From: JAWXCE01 sp034440495 | Lineage (GTDB): Bacteria > Pseudomonadota > Alphaproteobacteria > Rhizobiales > Rhodomicrobiaceae | Length of the DNA: 64,000 bases | Reading direction: 5' to 3' | NCBI GenBank assembly: GCA_034440495.1 | Contig: JAWXCE010000022.1 | Coordinates: forward strand, 28,273 to 92,272 | Shown here: positions 51,721 through 59,756 of the stretch, piece by piece | How positions within the stretch are numbered: the stretch's first letter is position 1 | Layout of the letters: each line of letters begins with the position of its first letter | Position numbers and translations under genes: made by a program | Notes under the pieces: generated by a model | Told to the model about the DNA's origin: nothing | The model's database searches: none | Seen by the model: the letters and a program-made list of their open reading frames with translations, nothing else

Positions 51721-52656
51721 ATGACGACGCTTTATATCATCCACCCTGCGTTTCTCGCGCATGACACCGGCCCGGGCCATCCAGAGCGGTCGGATCGGCT
51801 GCGCGCGGTCGAGAAGGCTCTGGCGCACGACATTTTCGCCGGGCTGACGCGGCGCGAGGCTCCGCTGTCGAGCGTTGATCCCGCGCGGCTCATGCACGAT
51901 GACCGCTACATCGCGGCGCTTGAGGCGGCGGCGCCCAAAACCGGCTCGGTGCATATCGACGGCGACACGCTGATGTCGCCCGGCACGTGGGAGGCGGCGT
52001 TGCGGGCCGTGGGCGCGGCGGTTTACGCGACGGACGCTGTGATGTCGGGCGCGGCCCAAAACGCCTTCTGCGCCGTGCGCCCGCCCGGCCATCACGCGGA
52101 GGCCGCGCGCGCCTATGGTTTCTGCTTCTTTAATAACGTTGCCATCGCCGCCGTTCACGCCCGCGCCAAACACGGCGCCAGCCGCGTGGCGGTCGTCGAT
52201 TTCGACGTGCATCACGGCAACGGCACGCAGAACATGTTCTGGCGCGACCGCAACCTGTTCTACGCCTCCAGCCACCAGATGCCGCTATTCCCCGGCTCCG
52301 GACACCCGTCCGAGACCGGGGCACACAATAACATCGTCAACGTCGCGCTGCGCCACGGCGACGCAGGCAAACAGTTCCGCGAGGCCTACGAGACGCGCAT
52401 TCTCCCCGCGCTAGACGCTTTTCAACCCGACCTCGTTATCATATCCGCCGGGTTTGACGCGCACCATGCTGATCCGCTCGGCGGCGTCGCTCTGGTGGAG
52501 GACGATTTCGCCTGGGTGACGCGCAAACTGATCGAGATCGCCGACAAGCACGCAGGCGGGCGGGTAGTCTCAATGCTTGAGGGCGGCTATGATCTGACAG
52601 GCCTCGCGATGTCCACCGCCGCGCATGTGCGCGAGCTGCTGGCCGCAAGCCGATAA
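51721..52656 (+). CDS. Histone deacetylase-family enzyme
   Basis: This 311-residue zinc amidohydrolase is of the class II HDAC/acetylpolyamine amidohydrolase group. Motifs are HPERSDRLRAVEKAL, RPPGHHAEAARAYGFCFFNN with the two catalytic histidines, VVDFDVHHGNGTQN with metal ligands, and ISAGFDAHHADPLGG. In bacteria these enzymes deacetylate polyamines or proteins; the substrate here is unknown. In many rhizobia this gene precedes xseB and dxs, as it does here (10 bases to xseB). Confidence 0.9.
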   Translation: MTTLYIIHPAFLAHDTGPGHPERSDRLRAVEKALAHDIFAGLTRREAPLSSVDPARLMHDDRYIAALEAAAPKTGSVHIDGDTLMSPGTWEAALRAVGAAVYATDAVMSGAAQNAFCAVRPPGHHAEAARAYGFCFFNNVAIAAVHARAKHGASRVAVVDFDVHHGNGTQNMFWRDRNLFYASSHQMPLFPGSGHPSETGAHNNIVNVALRHGDAGKQFREAYETRILPALDAFQPDLVIISAGFDAHHADPLGGVALVEDDFAWVTRKLIEIADKHAGGRVVSMLEGGYDLTGLAMSTAAHVRELLAASR

Positions 52657-52666
52657 AGGAAGACCG

Positions 52667-52948
52667 ATGAACGATATGGCGACAAAGGCAAAGCCCGCGA
52701 AAGACATGCACGCGGATATTAAAGCCCTGAAGTTCGAGCAGGCGATGAAAGAGCTGGAGCAAATTGTCACGCGGCTGGAGCGCGGCGATGTGGAGCTTGA
52801 GCAGTCCATCGAAATCTACGAGCGCGGCGAGGCGCTGAAAGCCCATTGCGACCAGTTGCTGCACAGGGCTGAGGCCAAGGTGGAGAAAATCACACTCAAT
52901 GCACAAGGCGAGCCGACTAGCGTTTCTCCGCTAGATGTCGAAAAATAG
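52667..52948 (+). CDS. xseB: Exodeoxyribonuclease VII small subunit
   Basis: XseB is the small regulatory subunit that coats the XseA nuclease. The 93 residues start at ATG 52667 after AAAGGA. The conserved helix pair reads KFEQAMKELEQIVTRLERGD and LEQSIEIYERGEALK, and ends with the usual HRAEAKVEKI. xseA is not in the window. It lies between the HDAC-family gene and dxs, a standard order. Confidence 0.93.
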   Translation: MNDMATKAKPAKDMHADIKALKFEQAMKELEQIVTRLERGDVELEQSIEIYERGEALKAHCDQLLHRAEAKVEKITLNAQGEPTSVSPLDVEK

Positions 52949-53139
52949 GCCGCCGCGCCTGCGCTACGTCGCCATGTCTCATTTCACAGTACGAAAAATG
53001 ATTTGCATAATTAACTCCCAAGCGGAGTATCATGTTAATTGTATGTCAATGACATGCCAGCCCGGCAGGGTAAGTGAAAAATAAGGCGGAGCGCTTCGGC
53101 GAAAAGCGAACTCAGCCGTTAGTTGAAGGACGAAAACGG

Positions 53140-55059
53140 GTGACAATCAGTAATCGCACGCCACTTCTCGACACATTCACGTCGCTCGAAACACTCCGCG
53201 AGCTCGACGAGTCCCAGCTTCAGCAGGTGGCTGATGAATTGCGCAACGAACTGATCGATGCAGTGTCCGTCACCGGAGGGCATCTTGGGGCTGGGCTTGG
53301 CGTTGTTGAGCTGACGGTGGCGTTGCATTATCTGTTCAATACTCCGCGCGACCGGCTGATCTGGGATGTCGGACATCAGGCCTATCCGCACAAAATCCTG
53401 ACCGGCCGCCGCGACCGCATCCGCACATTACGTATGCCGGGCGGGCTATCGGGCTTCACCAAGCGCGATGAAAGCGAGTTCGATCCATTTGGCGCCGCGC
53501 ATTCCTCAACCTCGATTTCAGCCGGGCTTGGCATGGCCGTGGCGCGCGACCTCTCCGGCGACTCGAACCACGTCATCGCGGTGATTGGCGACGGCGCGAT
53601 GAGCGCGGGCATGGCATACGAGGCGATGAACAACGCGGGCGCCATGGATAGCCGCCTCATCATCATCCTGAATGACAACGATATGTCCATCGCTCCGCCC
53701 GTGGGGGCGCTCAGTTCATATCTTGCGCGCATAACATCCAGCGAGACCTATCTCTACCTGCGCGATGTCGGCAAACAACTCGCGCAGCGCCTGCCGAAAA
53801 GCTGGGAAAAGCGTGCAGCCCGCGTAGAGGAATACACCCGGCATTTATGGACAGGCGGGGCGTTGTTCGAGGAGATGGGCTTATACTATGTTGGTCCGAT
53901 TGATGGACACAACCTCGATCATCTCTTACCCGTGCTGAAAAATGCGCGCGATGCCAAGGTCGGCCCTATCCTCATCCATTGCGTGACGCAGAAGGGCAAA
54001 GGGTATGAACACGCGGAGAATTCCGCCGACAAGTATCACGGCGTAACGAAGTTCAACGTCATCACTGGCGCGCAGGACAAAGCCAAGTCCGTCGCTCCGA
54101 GCTATACCAAGGTGTTCGCGACAAGCCTGATCGAGGCGGCGCGCAAAGACGATAAAATCGTCGCCATCACGGCCGCGATGCCGTCCGGCACCGGCCTCGA
54201 TTTGTTCGAGAAAGAGTTTCCAACGCGCACTTTCGACGTGGGTATCGCGGAGCAGCACTCCGTCACGTTCGCGGCGGGCCTGGCGACGGAAGGTTACAAA
54301 CCGTTCTGCGCGATATACTCGACCTTTCTCCAGCGCGCCTACGACCAGGTCGTGCATGACGTGGCCATCCAGAAACTACCCGTGCGCTTCGGGCTAGACC
54401 GCGCCGGGTACGTGGGCGCCGATGGTCCGACACATGCCGGATCGTTCGATGTGGCGTATCTAACCTGCCTGCCGGGCTTCGTCGTCATGGCGTCGGCGGA
54501 CGAGGCGGAGCTGCGCAATATGGTCGCCACCATGGCGGCGTATGACGAAGGCCCGATTGCGGTGCGTTACCCGCGCGGCGACGGTTTGGGCCTCGCCTTG
54601 AGCGTGGAGCCGACGCTGTTGGAAATCGGTAAAGGCCGCATCGTGCAGGAGGGTTCGGCGGTCGCGCTGCTTTCGTTCGGCGCGCGGCTAGAGGAATGCC
54701 GCAAGGCTGCATCCAAACTCGCGGCGTTCGGGCTTTCGACAACCGTCGCGGATGCGCGCTTCGCCAAGCCACTTGATGAAGACCTCATCCGTCAACTGGC
54801 GCGCCATCACGAGATGCTGGTGATAGTGGAGGAAGGCGCGGCGGGCGGTTTTGGCGCTCATGTTTTGCACTTCCTTGCCCGCGACGGGCTTCTCGACGCC
54901 GGGCTAAAAGTGCGCAGCCTTGTGCTGCCGGATGAGTTCACCGATCACGGCAAGCCCGAGGCCATGTACGAAGCCGCCGGTCTGAACGCCAGCGGCATTG
55001 TTGACACGGTGTTCAAAACGCTGGGCCGCAGCCGGATTTCAGAAGCGGAGCCGGCGTAA
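53140..55059 (+). CDS. dxs: 1-deoxy-D-xylulose-5-phosphate synthase
   Basis: Dxs condenses pyruvate and glyceraldehyde 3-phosphate to start the MEP isoprenoid pathway, using thiamine diphosphate. I chose GTG 53140, nine bases after AAGGA; it gives the usual TPLLDTF N-terminus and 639 residues. Another GTG at 53074 would add 22 residues. Motifs: GGHLGAGLGVVELTVALHY, the ThDP site GDGAMSAGMAYEAMNNAG, and GIAEQHSVTFAAGLA with the catalytic glutamate. It follows xseB by 191 bases, which may include a promoter. Confidence 0.95.
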   Translation: MTISNRTPLLDTFTSLETLRELDESQLQQVADELRNELIDAVSVTGGHLGAGLGVVELTVALHYLFNTPRDRLIWDVGHQAYPHKILTGRRDRIRTLRMPGGLSGFTKRDESEFDPFGAAHSSTSISAGLGMAVARDLSGDSNHVIAVIGDGAMSAGMAYEAMNNAGAMDSRLIIILNDNDMSIAPPVGALSSYLARITSSETYLYLRDVGKQLAQRLPKSWEKRAARVEEYTRHLWTGGALFEEMGLYYVGPIDGHNLDHLLPVLKNARDAKVGPILIHCVTQKGKGYEHAENSADKYHGVTKFNVITGAQDKAKSVAPSYTKVFATSLIEAARKDDKIVAITAAMPSGTGLDLFEKEFPTRTFDVGIAEQHSVTFAAGLATEGYKPFCAIYSTFLQRAYDQVVHDVAIQKLPVRFGLDRAGYVGADGPTHAGSFDVAYLTCLPGFVVMASADEAELRNMVATMAAYDEGPIAVRYPRGDGLGLALSVEPTLLEIGKGRIVQEGSAVALLSFGARLEECRKAASKLAAFGLSTTVADARFAKPLDEDLIRQLARHHEMLVIVEEGAAGGFGAHVLHFLARDGLLDAGLKVRSLVLPDEFTDHGKPEAMYEAAGLNASGIVDTVFKTLGRSRISEAEPA

Positions 55060-55100
55060 CCGCCGCCGTCTTCGCGCGAAGCGAAGCAATTATGATGGAA

Positions 55101-55138
55101 GCGAAGCGAAGCAATCCACTCTAAGTTTTGGATTGCTT
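55101..55138. repeat. Palindromic repeat, family 1, degraded copy 2
   Basis: GAAGCAATCCA (55108-55118) is inverted as TGGATTGCTT (55129-55138), with extra GAAGC units before it and CTTCTCGCAGGCATGA beyond. The core matches the inner arms of the element in murB. The outer arms are decayed. It lies between dxs and the SET-domain gene. Confidence 0.65.
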
Positions 55139-55195
55139 TGTCGGCCTAAGCCTTCTCGCAGGCATGAAGGATAAACGCTAACCGACGTCGGATTG

Positions 55196-55771
55196 CTATC
55201 CACCAGAGACCACAAGCCGCATTGCGCCATGTCCCGCCGCTTTAAGGGCGGCAATGCGACGGAGAAGGTATGGCGAGAAATGCGCGCCGTAGCGTGACCA
55301 TAAATCTGGTCGCATCCAGTCCTCGCCGGTGACGCGGCCACGGCAGAAGCGGGAGCCGCACTCACAGGGAAACTCGTCAAACGCCGAGCCATCGCACATG
55401 GCGTAGTCTATGGTTATTTCTTCATCGACGCCGATATCGCGCATAGCCACGATAACGATCTGGCCGGACATGCCCGCGTTTGGTTCGCACGAGTGGTTGA
55501 TGTAATCGGGGGGTTCGTCGGCGGCGTTTGAGGTTAGGTACAAGCCCTCTTCAACTTGCGCAGTGTGAGCGCGGAAAACCTCCGGCAGGCCCGCCAACTG
55601 CTGTAACGTCAAAATTCGTCCATTCCAGACGGCGATCACTTCGCCTTCAGCGAGAGGCTCCAGCGTGACAATCGCCTTACCTCCTTTTTCGGTATTTTCC
55701 ACCACGGCGCATTTGGGTGATAAATAGGACGAACTATGATCTTCTTCCACTCGATACGACCCTCCTGACAT
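55196..55771 (-). CDS. SET-domain protein
   Basis: This 191-residue protein carries a SET lysine-methyltransferase fold. Visible are KGGKAIVTLEPLAEGEVIAV, the knot motif YINHSCEPNAGM, EEITIDYAMCDGS with the catalytic tyrosine, and a post-SET cysteine cluster CECGSRFCRG. Bacterial SET proteins are scattered; their targets are mostly unknown. It reads against its neighbours, between dxs and the RNA methyltransferase, with the palindromic repeat beside its 3' end. That is consistent with later insertion. Confidence 0.8.
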   Translation of the reverse strand: MSGGSYRVEEDHSSSYLSPKCAVVENTEKGGKAIVTLEPLAEGEVIAVWNGRILTLQQLAGLPEVFRAHTAQVEEGLYLTSNAADEPPDYINHSCEPNAGMSGQIVIVAMRDIGVDEEITIDYAMCDGSAFDEFPCECGSRFCRGRVTGEDWMRPDLWSRYGAHFSPYLLRRIAALKAAGHGAMRLVVSGG

Positions 55772-55927
55772 CCACGCCCTCGGGCAGCCCGAGCGCGGAT
55801 TTTATGACAAGAATGCGAATGCCCAGCCGACGCAAAATAGGTGCGGTTTTCATTTTGACAAGTAAAGCTTTGCGAGAGGCAAGCGCATTGCTCAGTTTTT
55901 GTCGAAACCCCGGTAAGGAGGGCTTAG

Positions 55928-57157
55928 GTGCCGGTTGAGTTGACCGTCGAAAGCGTCGGCGCGGGCGGCGACGGGGTGGCGCAAACTGAAGCCGGCGCTG
56001 TGTATGTGCCTTACACCCTATCGGGCGAGCGGGTGCTGGCCGTTGTAACGGGCAATCGCGGCGCGCTGGTTGAGATCATCGAGGCGTCACCCTTACGGAT
56101 GCGGTCAATATGCCAGCATTTCGGCGAGTGCGGCGGGTGCGCGCTTCAGCATATGCAGATTGACGCTTACGCAGAGTGGAAACGTGAGCGTGTGATCGAG
56201 GCGATATCTGCGCGCGGTCTTGCGCCGCCGGTCGATGCGATTTGGCGCGCTCCCACAGCCAGCCGCCGACGCGCCGTTATGACCGCGCGTCGCACCTCGC
56301 TAGGTTTATCCCTCGGATATCACCGCCGCCTAAACGAGGACGTGGTGGATGTGCAAAGCTGCCCTGTGATGTTACCGCAAATAGAGAGCGCCTTGCCCCG
56401 GCTTGGGCGCGTCGTTTCGCATCTGATTCATGCAGGCCGTGACGCCCGCATCACCATTTTAGCATGCGACAATGGTCTCGACATCCTCGTCGAGCCGGAC
56501 AAAACGCCGACAGCGGCCGATCTGGCGAAAGCCTCGCGAGACTGCGCGGACATTCCGGGAATCGTGCGCCTCACAGTTTTAAAGGACGAGGTTTATCGCC
56601 GCGCCACGCCGGAATTGCGCGTCGCGGGCGTTGTAGTGATCCCGCCGCCGGGCGCTTTTGTGCAAGCGATTGGCACGGCGGAAACAGAGCTGGCGCGGCT
56701 TGTTGTGGAAGGCGTCGGTAAGGCGAAAAATGTGGCGGATTTGTTCTGCGGCCTGGGAACCTTCACATTCCCGGTCGCCCGCACAGCCAAGGTCACGGCG
56801 GTGGAAAACGACGACGGGCTTCTCGACGCGCTCAACGCGGCACAACGTGGCGCTTCAGGTTTAAAGCCAATCACTACCCTGCGCCGCAACCTGGATAAAG
56901 AACCACTGTCAGCTTTTGAGCTAAACCAATTCGACGCAGTTGTATTAGATCCGCCCTATAATGGCGCTTCAGCCCAGGCGAGAGAAATTGCGCGTTCCAA
57001 GCTTAGGAAGGCCGTGGCCATTTCGTGCAACCCAGCCTCTTTAGCGCGCGACGCCCGCGTACTCGTAGACGCCGGTTTTAGGATCACGAAAGTTGCGCCG
57101 GTCGATCAGTTTCTGTTTTCGCCGCACGTTGAACTCGTCGCGTGGTTTGAGCGATAA
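55928..57157 (+). CDS. RlmD/TrmA-type m5U RNA methyltransferase
   Basis: This 409-residue class I methyltransferase acts on uridine in rRNA or tRNA. A GTG start follows GGAGGG. An N-terminal TRAM-like domain (VGAGGDGVAQ) is followed by iron-sulphur cysteines in CQHFGECGGCALQH. The methyltransferase core has VADLFCGLGTFTFPVA and VVLDPPYNGA. The catalytic cysteine is in AISCNPASLARDARVL, and the end is VELVAWFER. Which base it methylates cannot be read from the sequence. The usual neighbour tlyA is missing between dxs and this gene. Confidence 0.88.
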   Translation: MPVELTVESVGAGGDGVAQTEAGAVYVPYTLSGERVLAVVTGNRGALVEIIEASPLRMRSICQHFGECGGCALQHMQIDAYAEWKRERVIEAISARGLAPPVDAIWRAPTASRRRAVMTARRTSLGLSLGYHRRLNEDVVDVQSCPVMLPQIESALPRLGRVVSHLIHAGRDARITILACDNGLDILVEPDKTPTAADLAKASRDCADIPGIVRLTVLKDEVYRRATPELRVAGVVVIPPPGAFVQAIGTAETELARLVVEGVGKAKNVADLFCGLGTFTFPVARTAKVTAVENDDGLLDALNAAQRGASGLKPITTLRRNLDKEPLSAFELNQFDAVVLDPPYNGASAQAREIARSKLRKAVAISCNPASLARDARVLVDAGFRITKVAPVDQFLFSPHVELVAWFER

Positions 57158-57163
57158 CGCGCA

Positions 57164-57197
57164 TAAAAAAAGGCGGCGCTGGGGGATGCGCCGCCTT
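57164..57197 (-). terminator. Intrinsic terminator of hsp20
   Basis: AAGGCGGCGC and GCGCCGCCTT form a ten-base-pair stem. On the leftward strand it is followed by a T-run (the A-run at 57165-57171), 17 bases after the hsp20 stop. It may also serve the rightward methyltransferase gene. Confidence 0.85.
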
Positions 57198-57214
57198 CCT
57201 TAAGACTCCGGCTC

Positions 57215-57673
57215 TTAAGCGACAGTCGCCTCAAGCACCTGCCCGTTGCGCGCGCCTTTGGTGATGGCGATGGTTTTGGGCTTCATCGCTTCAGGGATTT
57301 CGCGGCGCAGGTCTACGTGCAACAGACCGTTTTCGAGCGTGGCGCTCGTCACTTCCACATGATCGGCCAAACGGAAACGCCGCTCGAAATTGCGGGCCGC
57401 GATGCCGTTGTGAAGGAACTCCTTCTTCTTTTCGTCGGCTTTTTTCTCGCCGCGCAAAGTCAAAGTGCCTTCTTTAGTCTCGATCTTGATATCGGCGTCG
57501 CTGAAACCGGCCACCGCCATGGTGATGCGGTACTGATTTTCGGCGAGCAACTCGATATTGTACGGCGGAAAGACCTGGTCGCTATCGACCGAGGCGAGTT
57601 GATCCAGGATCGAGGCCAGATGATCGAAGCCTACGCTGGATTTATAAAGGGGGGTCAAATCGAAACGTCTCAT
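57215..57673 (-). CDS. Small heat shock protein, Hsp20 family
   Basis: This ATP-independent chaperone, similar to IbpA, holds unfolding proteins. The 152 residues start at ATG 57673 (MRRFDLTPLYKSSVGFDH) after GGAGG. The alpha-crystallin domain spans about residues 38-130: YNIELLAENQYRITMAVAGF, LTLRGEKK, the IbpA-type FLHNGIAARNFERRFRL and ATLENGLLHVDL. The leader folds into stacked hairpins that hide the ribosome site, which indicates temperature control at translation. Confidence 0.94.
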   Translation of the reverse strand: MRRFDLTPLYKSSVGFDHLASILDQLASVDSDQVFPPYNIELLAENQYRITMAVAGFSDADIKIETKEGTLTLRGEKKADEKKKEFLHNGIAARNFERRFRLADHVEVTSATLENGLLHVDLRREIPEAMKPKTIAITKGARNGQVLEATVA

Positions 57674-57676
57674 TCC

Positions 57677-57757
57677 ATATCCTCCATTGAAGCGACATGA
57701 TTTGGCAGCCTCATCGGCCTTGCCAACTGCTATGTTGCACCCGTTTTGGCGTGCAAC
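57677..57757 (-). promoter_or_regulatory. ROSE-like RNA thermometer in the hsp20 leader
   Basis: On the leftward strand three hairpins precede hsp20. The last (57698-57677) pairs AUGUC-G-CUUC with GGAGGAUAU around AAU, so the ribosome site is fully buried. The anti-ribosome-site strand contains UCGCU, matching the ROSE consensus UYGCU with the characteristic bulged G. The middle hairpin pairs TTGGCA with TGCCAA (57726-57702). The first pairs GTTGCAC with GTGCAAC (57757-57734). This is the arrangement known from rhizobial small heat shock genes: heat melts the last hairpin. Confidence 0.82.
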
Positions 57758-57764
57758 GATCATG

Positions 57765-57790
57765 TAGATAGGCAAAAATAAGCTTTCAAG
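57765..57790 (-). promoter_or_regulatory. Possible heat-shock (sigma-32-like) promoter of hsp20
   Basis: On the leftward strand CTTGAAA (57790-57784) is followed after 11 bases by CCTATCTA (57772-57765), placed just upstream of the thermometer. CTTGAAA is the heat-shock -35 consensus. The spacer is short and the -10 only partly fits, so this is tentative. Confidence 0.4.
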
Positions 57791-57871
57791 ACCCGCGTGA
57801 AAGCTTGAGTGACTTTTCGCGATACGTTACGAATAAGCACTGTTTGCGCTGCTGTATATGGAGACCAGGCT

Positions 57872-58846
57872 ATGGAACTTGTCAGCACCGCACGCAATGC
57901 GACGCCGAGCGGGGCGCGGGTCGGCGCCTTCACCGCCAAGGACGGCGCCAAAATCCGTTATGCGCTCTGGAACACCACCGCCACGCAAAGGCTCGGAACC
58001 ATCTGCCTATTTGGCGGCCGAACGGAGTTTATCGAAAAATATTTCGAGACGATCACCGATCTACGGCGGCGTGGGTTCGCGGTCGCCACGATGGATTGGC
58101 GCGGACAAGGCGGGTCGTCGCGCCTGCTGTCAAACCCCATGAAAGGCCATGTGGAAAGCTTTGCCGAGTTTGACGACGATTTGCGTCAGTTTATGACCGA
58201 AGTTGTGTTAGCGGACTGCCCTTCCCCTTATTACGGCTTTGCGCACTCCATGGGCGGTCACATCATTTTGCGCTCGGCGCAGACGAAAGTCTGCTGGTTC
58301 GACCGCATCATCCTGTCGGCTCCGATGATTGAACTGGCTCCGGAAAGCATCCGCATTCCCGCGATTGGCTTTGTTAGCGAGGTGGCGACGCTGCTCGGCC
58401 TGTCCGATTTTTTTGTGCCCGGGGGCAAAAGCGATAGCTGGCGGCGCGAGACATTCGAGGACAACACGGTCACGTCCGACCGGCTGCGCTTCGAGCGCTC
58501 GAAGGACGTTCTGGAGGCGGCGCCGCGCCTTGCGCTCGGCTCTCCAACCATCGGCTGGGTCGCGGCGGCACAAAGATCCATCGCTGAGATTAACGCGCTC
58601 ACGTTCATCAATGGCATCAAAGTTCCGACTTTGATACTCGCGGCTGGCAACGACGAGGTGGTGTCCACTCCCGCCATCGAGGTTTTCGCCAGCCGACTGA
58701 AAACCTGCACGCGAATCGTTATTGCGGGCGCCCGCCACGAAATCTTGCAGGAGCGCGACGATCTTCGCGATCAGTTCTGGGCCGCATTCGACGCCTACAT
58801 CCCGGGCGCCAACCGGGAAATGAGTGCGCGCAGCATCGGCTTTTAG
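57872..58846 (+). CDS. Alpha/beta hydrolase, lysophospholipase (PldB)-like
   Basis: This 324-residue hydrolase starts at ATG 57872 after a GGAG site. FGGRTEFIEKYFETITDLRR, TMDWRGQGGSSRLL and the nucleophile motif GFAHSMGGHI place it with monoacylglycerol lipase/lysophospholipase L2-like enzymes. A late GNDEVVSTPA and GARHEILQERD hold the acid and histidine of the triad. No signal peptide is seen. A longer frame opens at 57809. It probably hydrolyses lysophospholipids; that is inferred from the family only. Confidence 0.85.
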   Translation: MELVSTARNATPSGARVGAFTAKDGAKIRYALWNTTATQRLGTICLFGGRTEFIEKYFETITDLRRRGFAVATMDWRGQGGSSRLLSNPMKGHVESFAEFDDDLRQFMTEVVLADCPSPYYGFAHSMGGHIILRSAQTKVCWFDRIILSAPMIELAPESIRIPAIGFVSEVATLLGLSDFFVPGGKSDSWRRETFEDNTVTSDRLRFERSKDVLEAAPRLALGSPTIGWVAAAQRSIAEINALTFINGIKVPTLILAAGNDEVVSTPAIEVFASRLKTCTRIVIAGARHEILQERDDLRDQFWAAFDAYIPGANREMSARSIGF

Positions 58847-58921
58847 ACTGTTTGCCAAGCAAAGTTTAAAACTGTGGAAAAAATGTCTGTTAAGCATCCG
58901 TCCTGCCTGTCGTTTGTCTGG

Positions 58922-58949
58922 TTGCGCTTTTACGAAAACAGGCTAGGAT
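58922..58949 (+). promoter_or_regulatory. Possible promoter upstream of chvI
   Basis: TTGCGC and TAGGAT are 16 bases apart, 97 bases upstream of the chvI start, within a 199-base gap. The match to the housekeeping consensus is moderate. Confidence 0.3.
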
Positions 58950-59045
58950 GCGGCTTAAGGTTTGTGGTGTTATTGCCACATTTAGCCCAAATTAGAGCCA
59001 TAATGCAGGCAGCCTTATCGAACAACGCGAGAGGCTCTTAAACAT

Positions 59046-59741
59046 ATGCCGACCATCGCCCTGGTAGATGACGACCGCAATATAGTGACTTCCCTGCGGA
59101 TGGTGCTTGAAGCCGAAGGTTATAAAATCCAAGCCTATAATGACGGCGCGTCGGCGTATGACGGCATCTCTGCCGATCCGGTCGATATGGGGATTTTCGA
59201 CATCAAGATGCCGCGCATGGACGGGATGGAGCTTTTGCGTCGTCTGCGGCAGCGCAGCGAGATGCCGGTGATTTTCCTCACCTCGAAAGATGAGGAAATT
59301 GACGAACTGTTCGGCCTCAAAATGGGCGCGGACGATTACATCCGCAAACCGTTCTCGCAACGGCTGGTCGTCGAGCGGGTTCGCGCCATCCTGCGCCGGT
59401 CGTCCCCTCGGGACCCATCGGCTGCCCCCGAAGATCCGGCTAAAATTATCGAGCGCGGCAAGCTCAAGCTCGATCCGGAGCGTCACACCTGCATCTGGGA
59501 TGGTAAACAGGTAACGTTGACGGTCACCGAGTTTTTGATTTTGCAGGCGCTGGCGCATCGACCAGGGGTGGTTAAAAGCCGGGATGCGCTTATGGACGCG
59601 GCGTATGACGATCAGGTTTACGTGGACGATCGAACCATCGACAGCCATATCAAACGGCTGCGAAAAAAGTTTAAAGTCGTCGACACGAATTTCGATGTGA
59701 TAGAAACGCTGTATGGCGTCGGCTATCGTTTCAAAGAATAA
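59046..59741 (+). CDS. chvI: Response regulator ChvI
   Basis: ChvI is the OmpR-type regulator of envelope stress, exopolysaccharide and motility genes in rhizobia, where the periplasmic protein ExoR controls the system. The 231 residues begin MPTIALVDDDRNIVTSLRM, typical of ChvI. The phosphorylated aspartate is in GIFDIKMPRMDG, and KPFSQRL carries the conserved lysine. The winged-helix domain holds VYVDDRTIDSHIKRLRKKF and ends YGVGYRFKE. chvG follows 15 bases later. Confidence 0.94.
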   Translation: MPTIALVDDDRNIVTSLRMVLEAEGYKIQAYNDGASAYDGISADPVDMGIFDIKMPRMDGMELLRRLRQRSEMPVIFLTSKDEEIDELFGLKMGADDYIRKPFSQRLVVERVRAILRRSSPRDPSAAPEDPAKIIERGKLKLDPERHTCIWDGKQVTLTVTEFLILQALAHRPGVVKSRDALMDAAYDDQVYVDDRTIDSHIKRLRKKFKVVDTNFDVIETLYGVGYRFKE

Positions 59742-59756
59742 GGGATAACGCGCCCG

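Noticed and set aside
52949..53139. A small gene or riboswitch upstream of dxs
   Set aside because: Only AT-rich promoter-like DNA and the in-frame GTG 53074 extension are present; no conserved RNA motif is visible.
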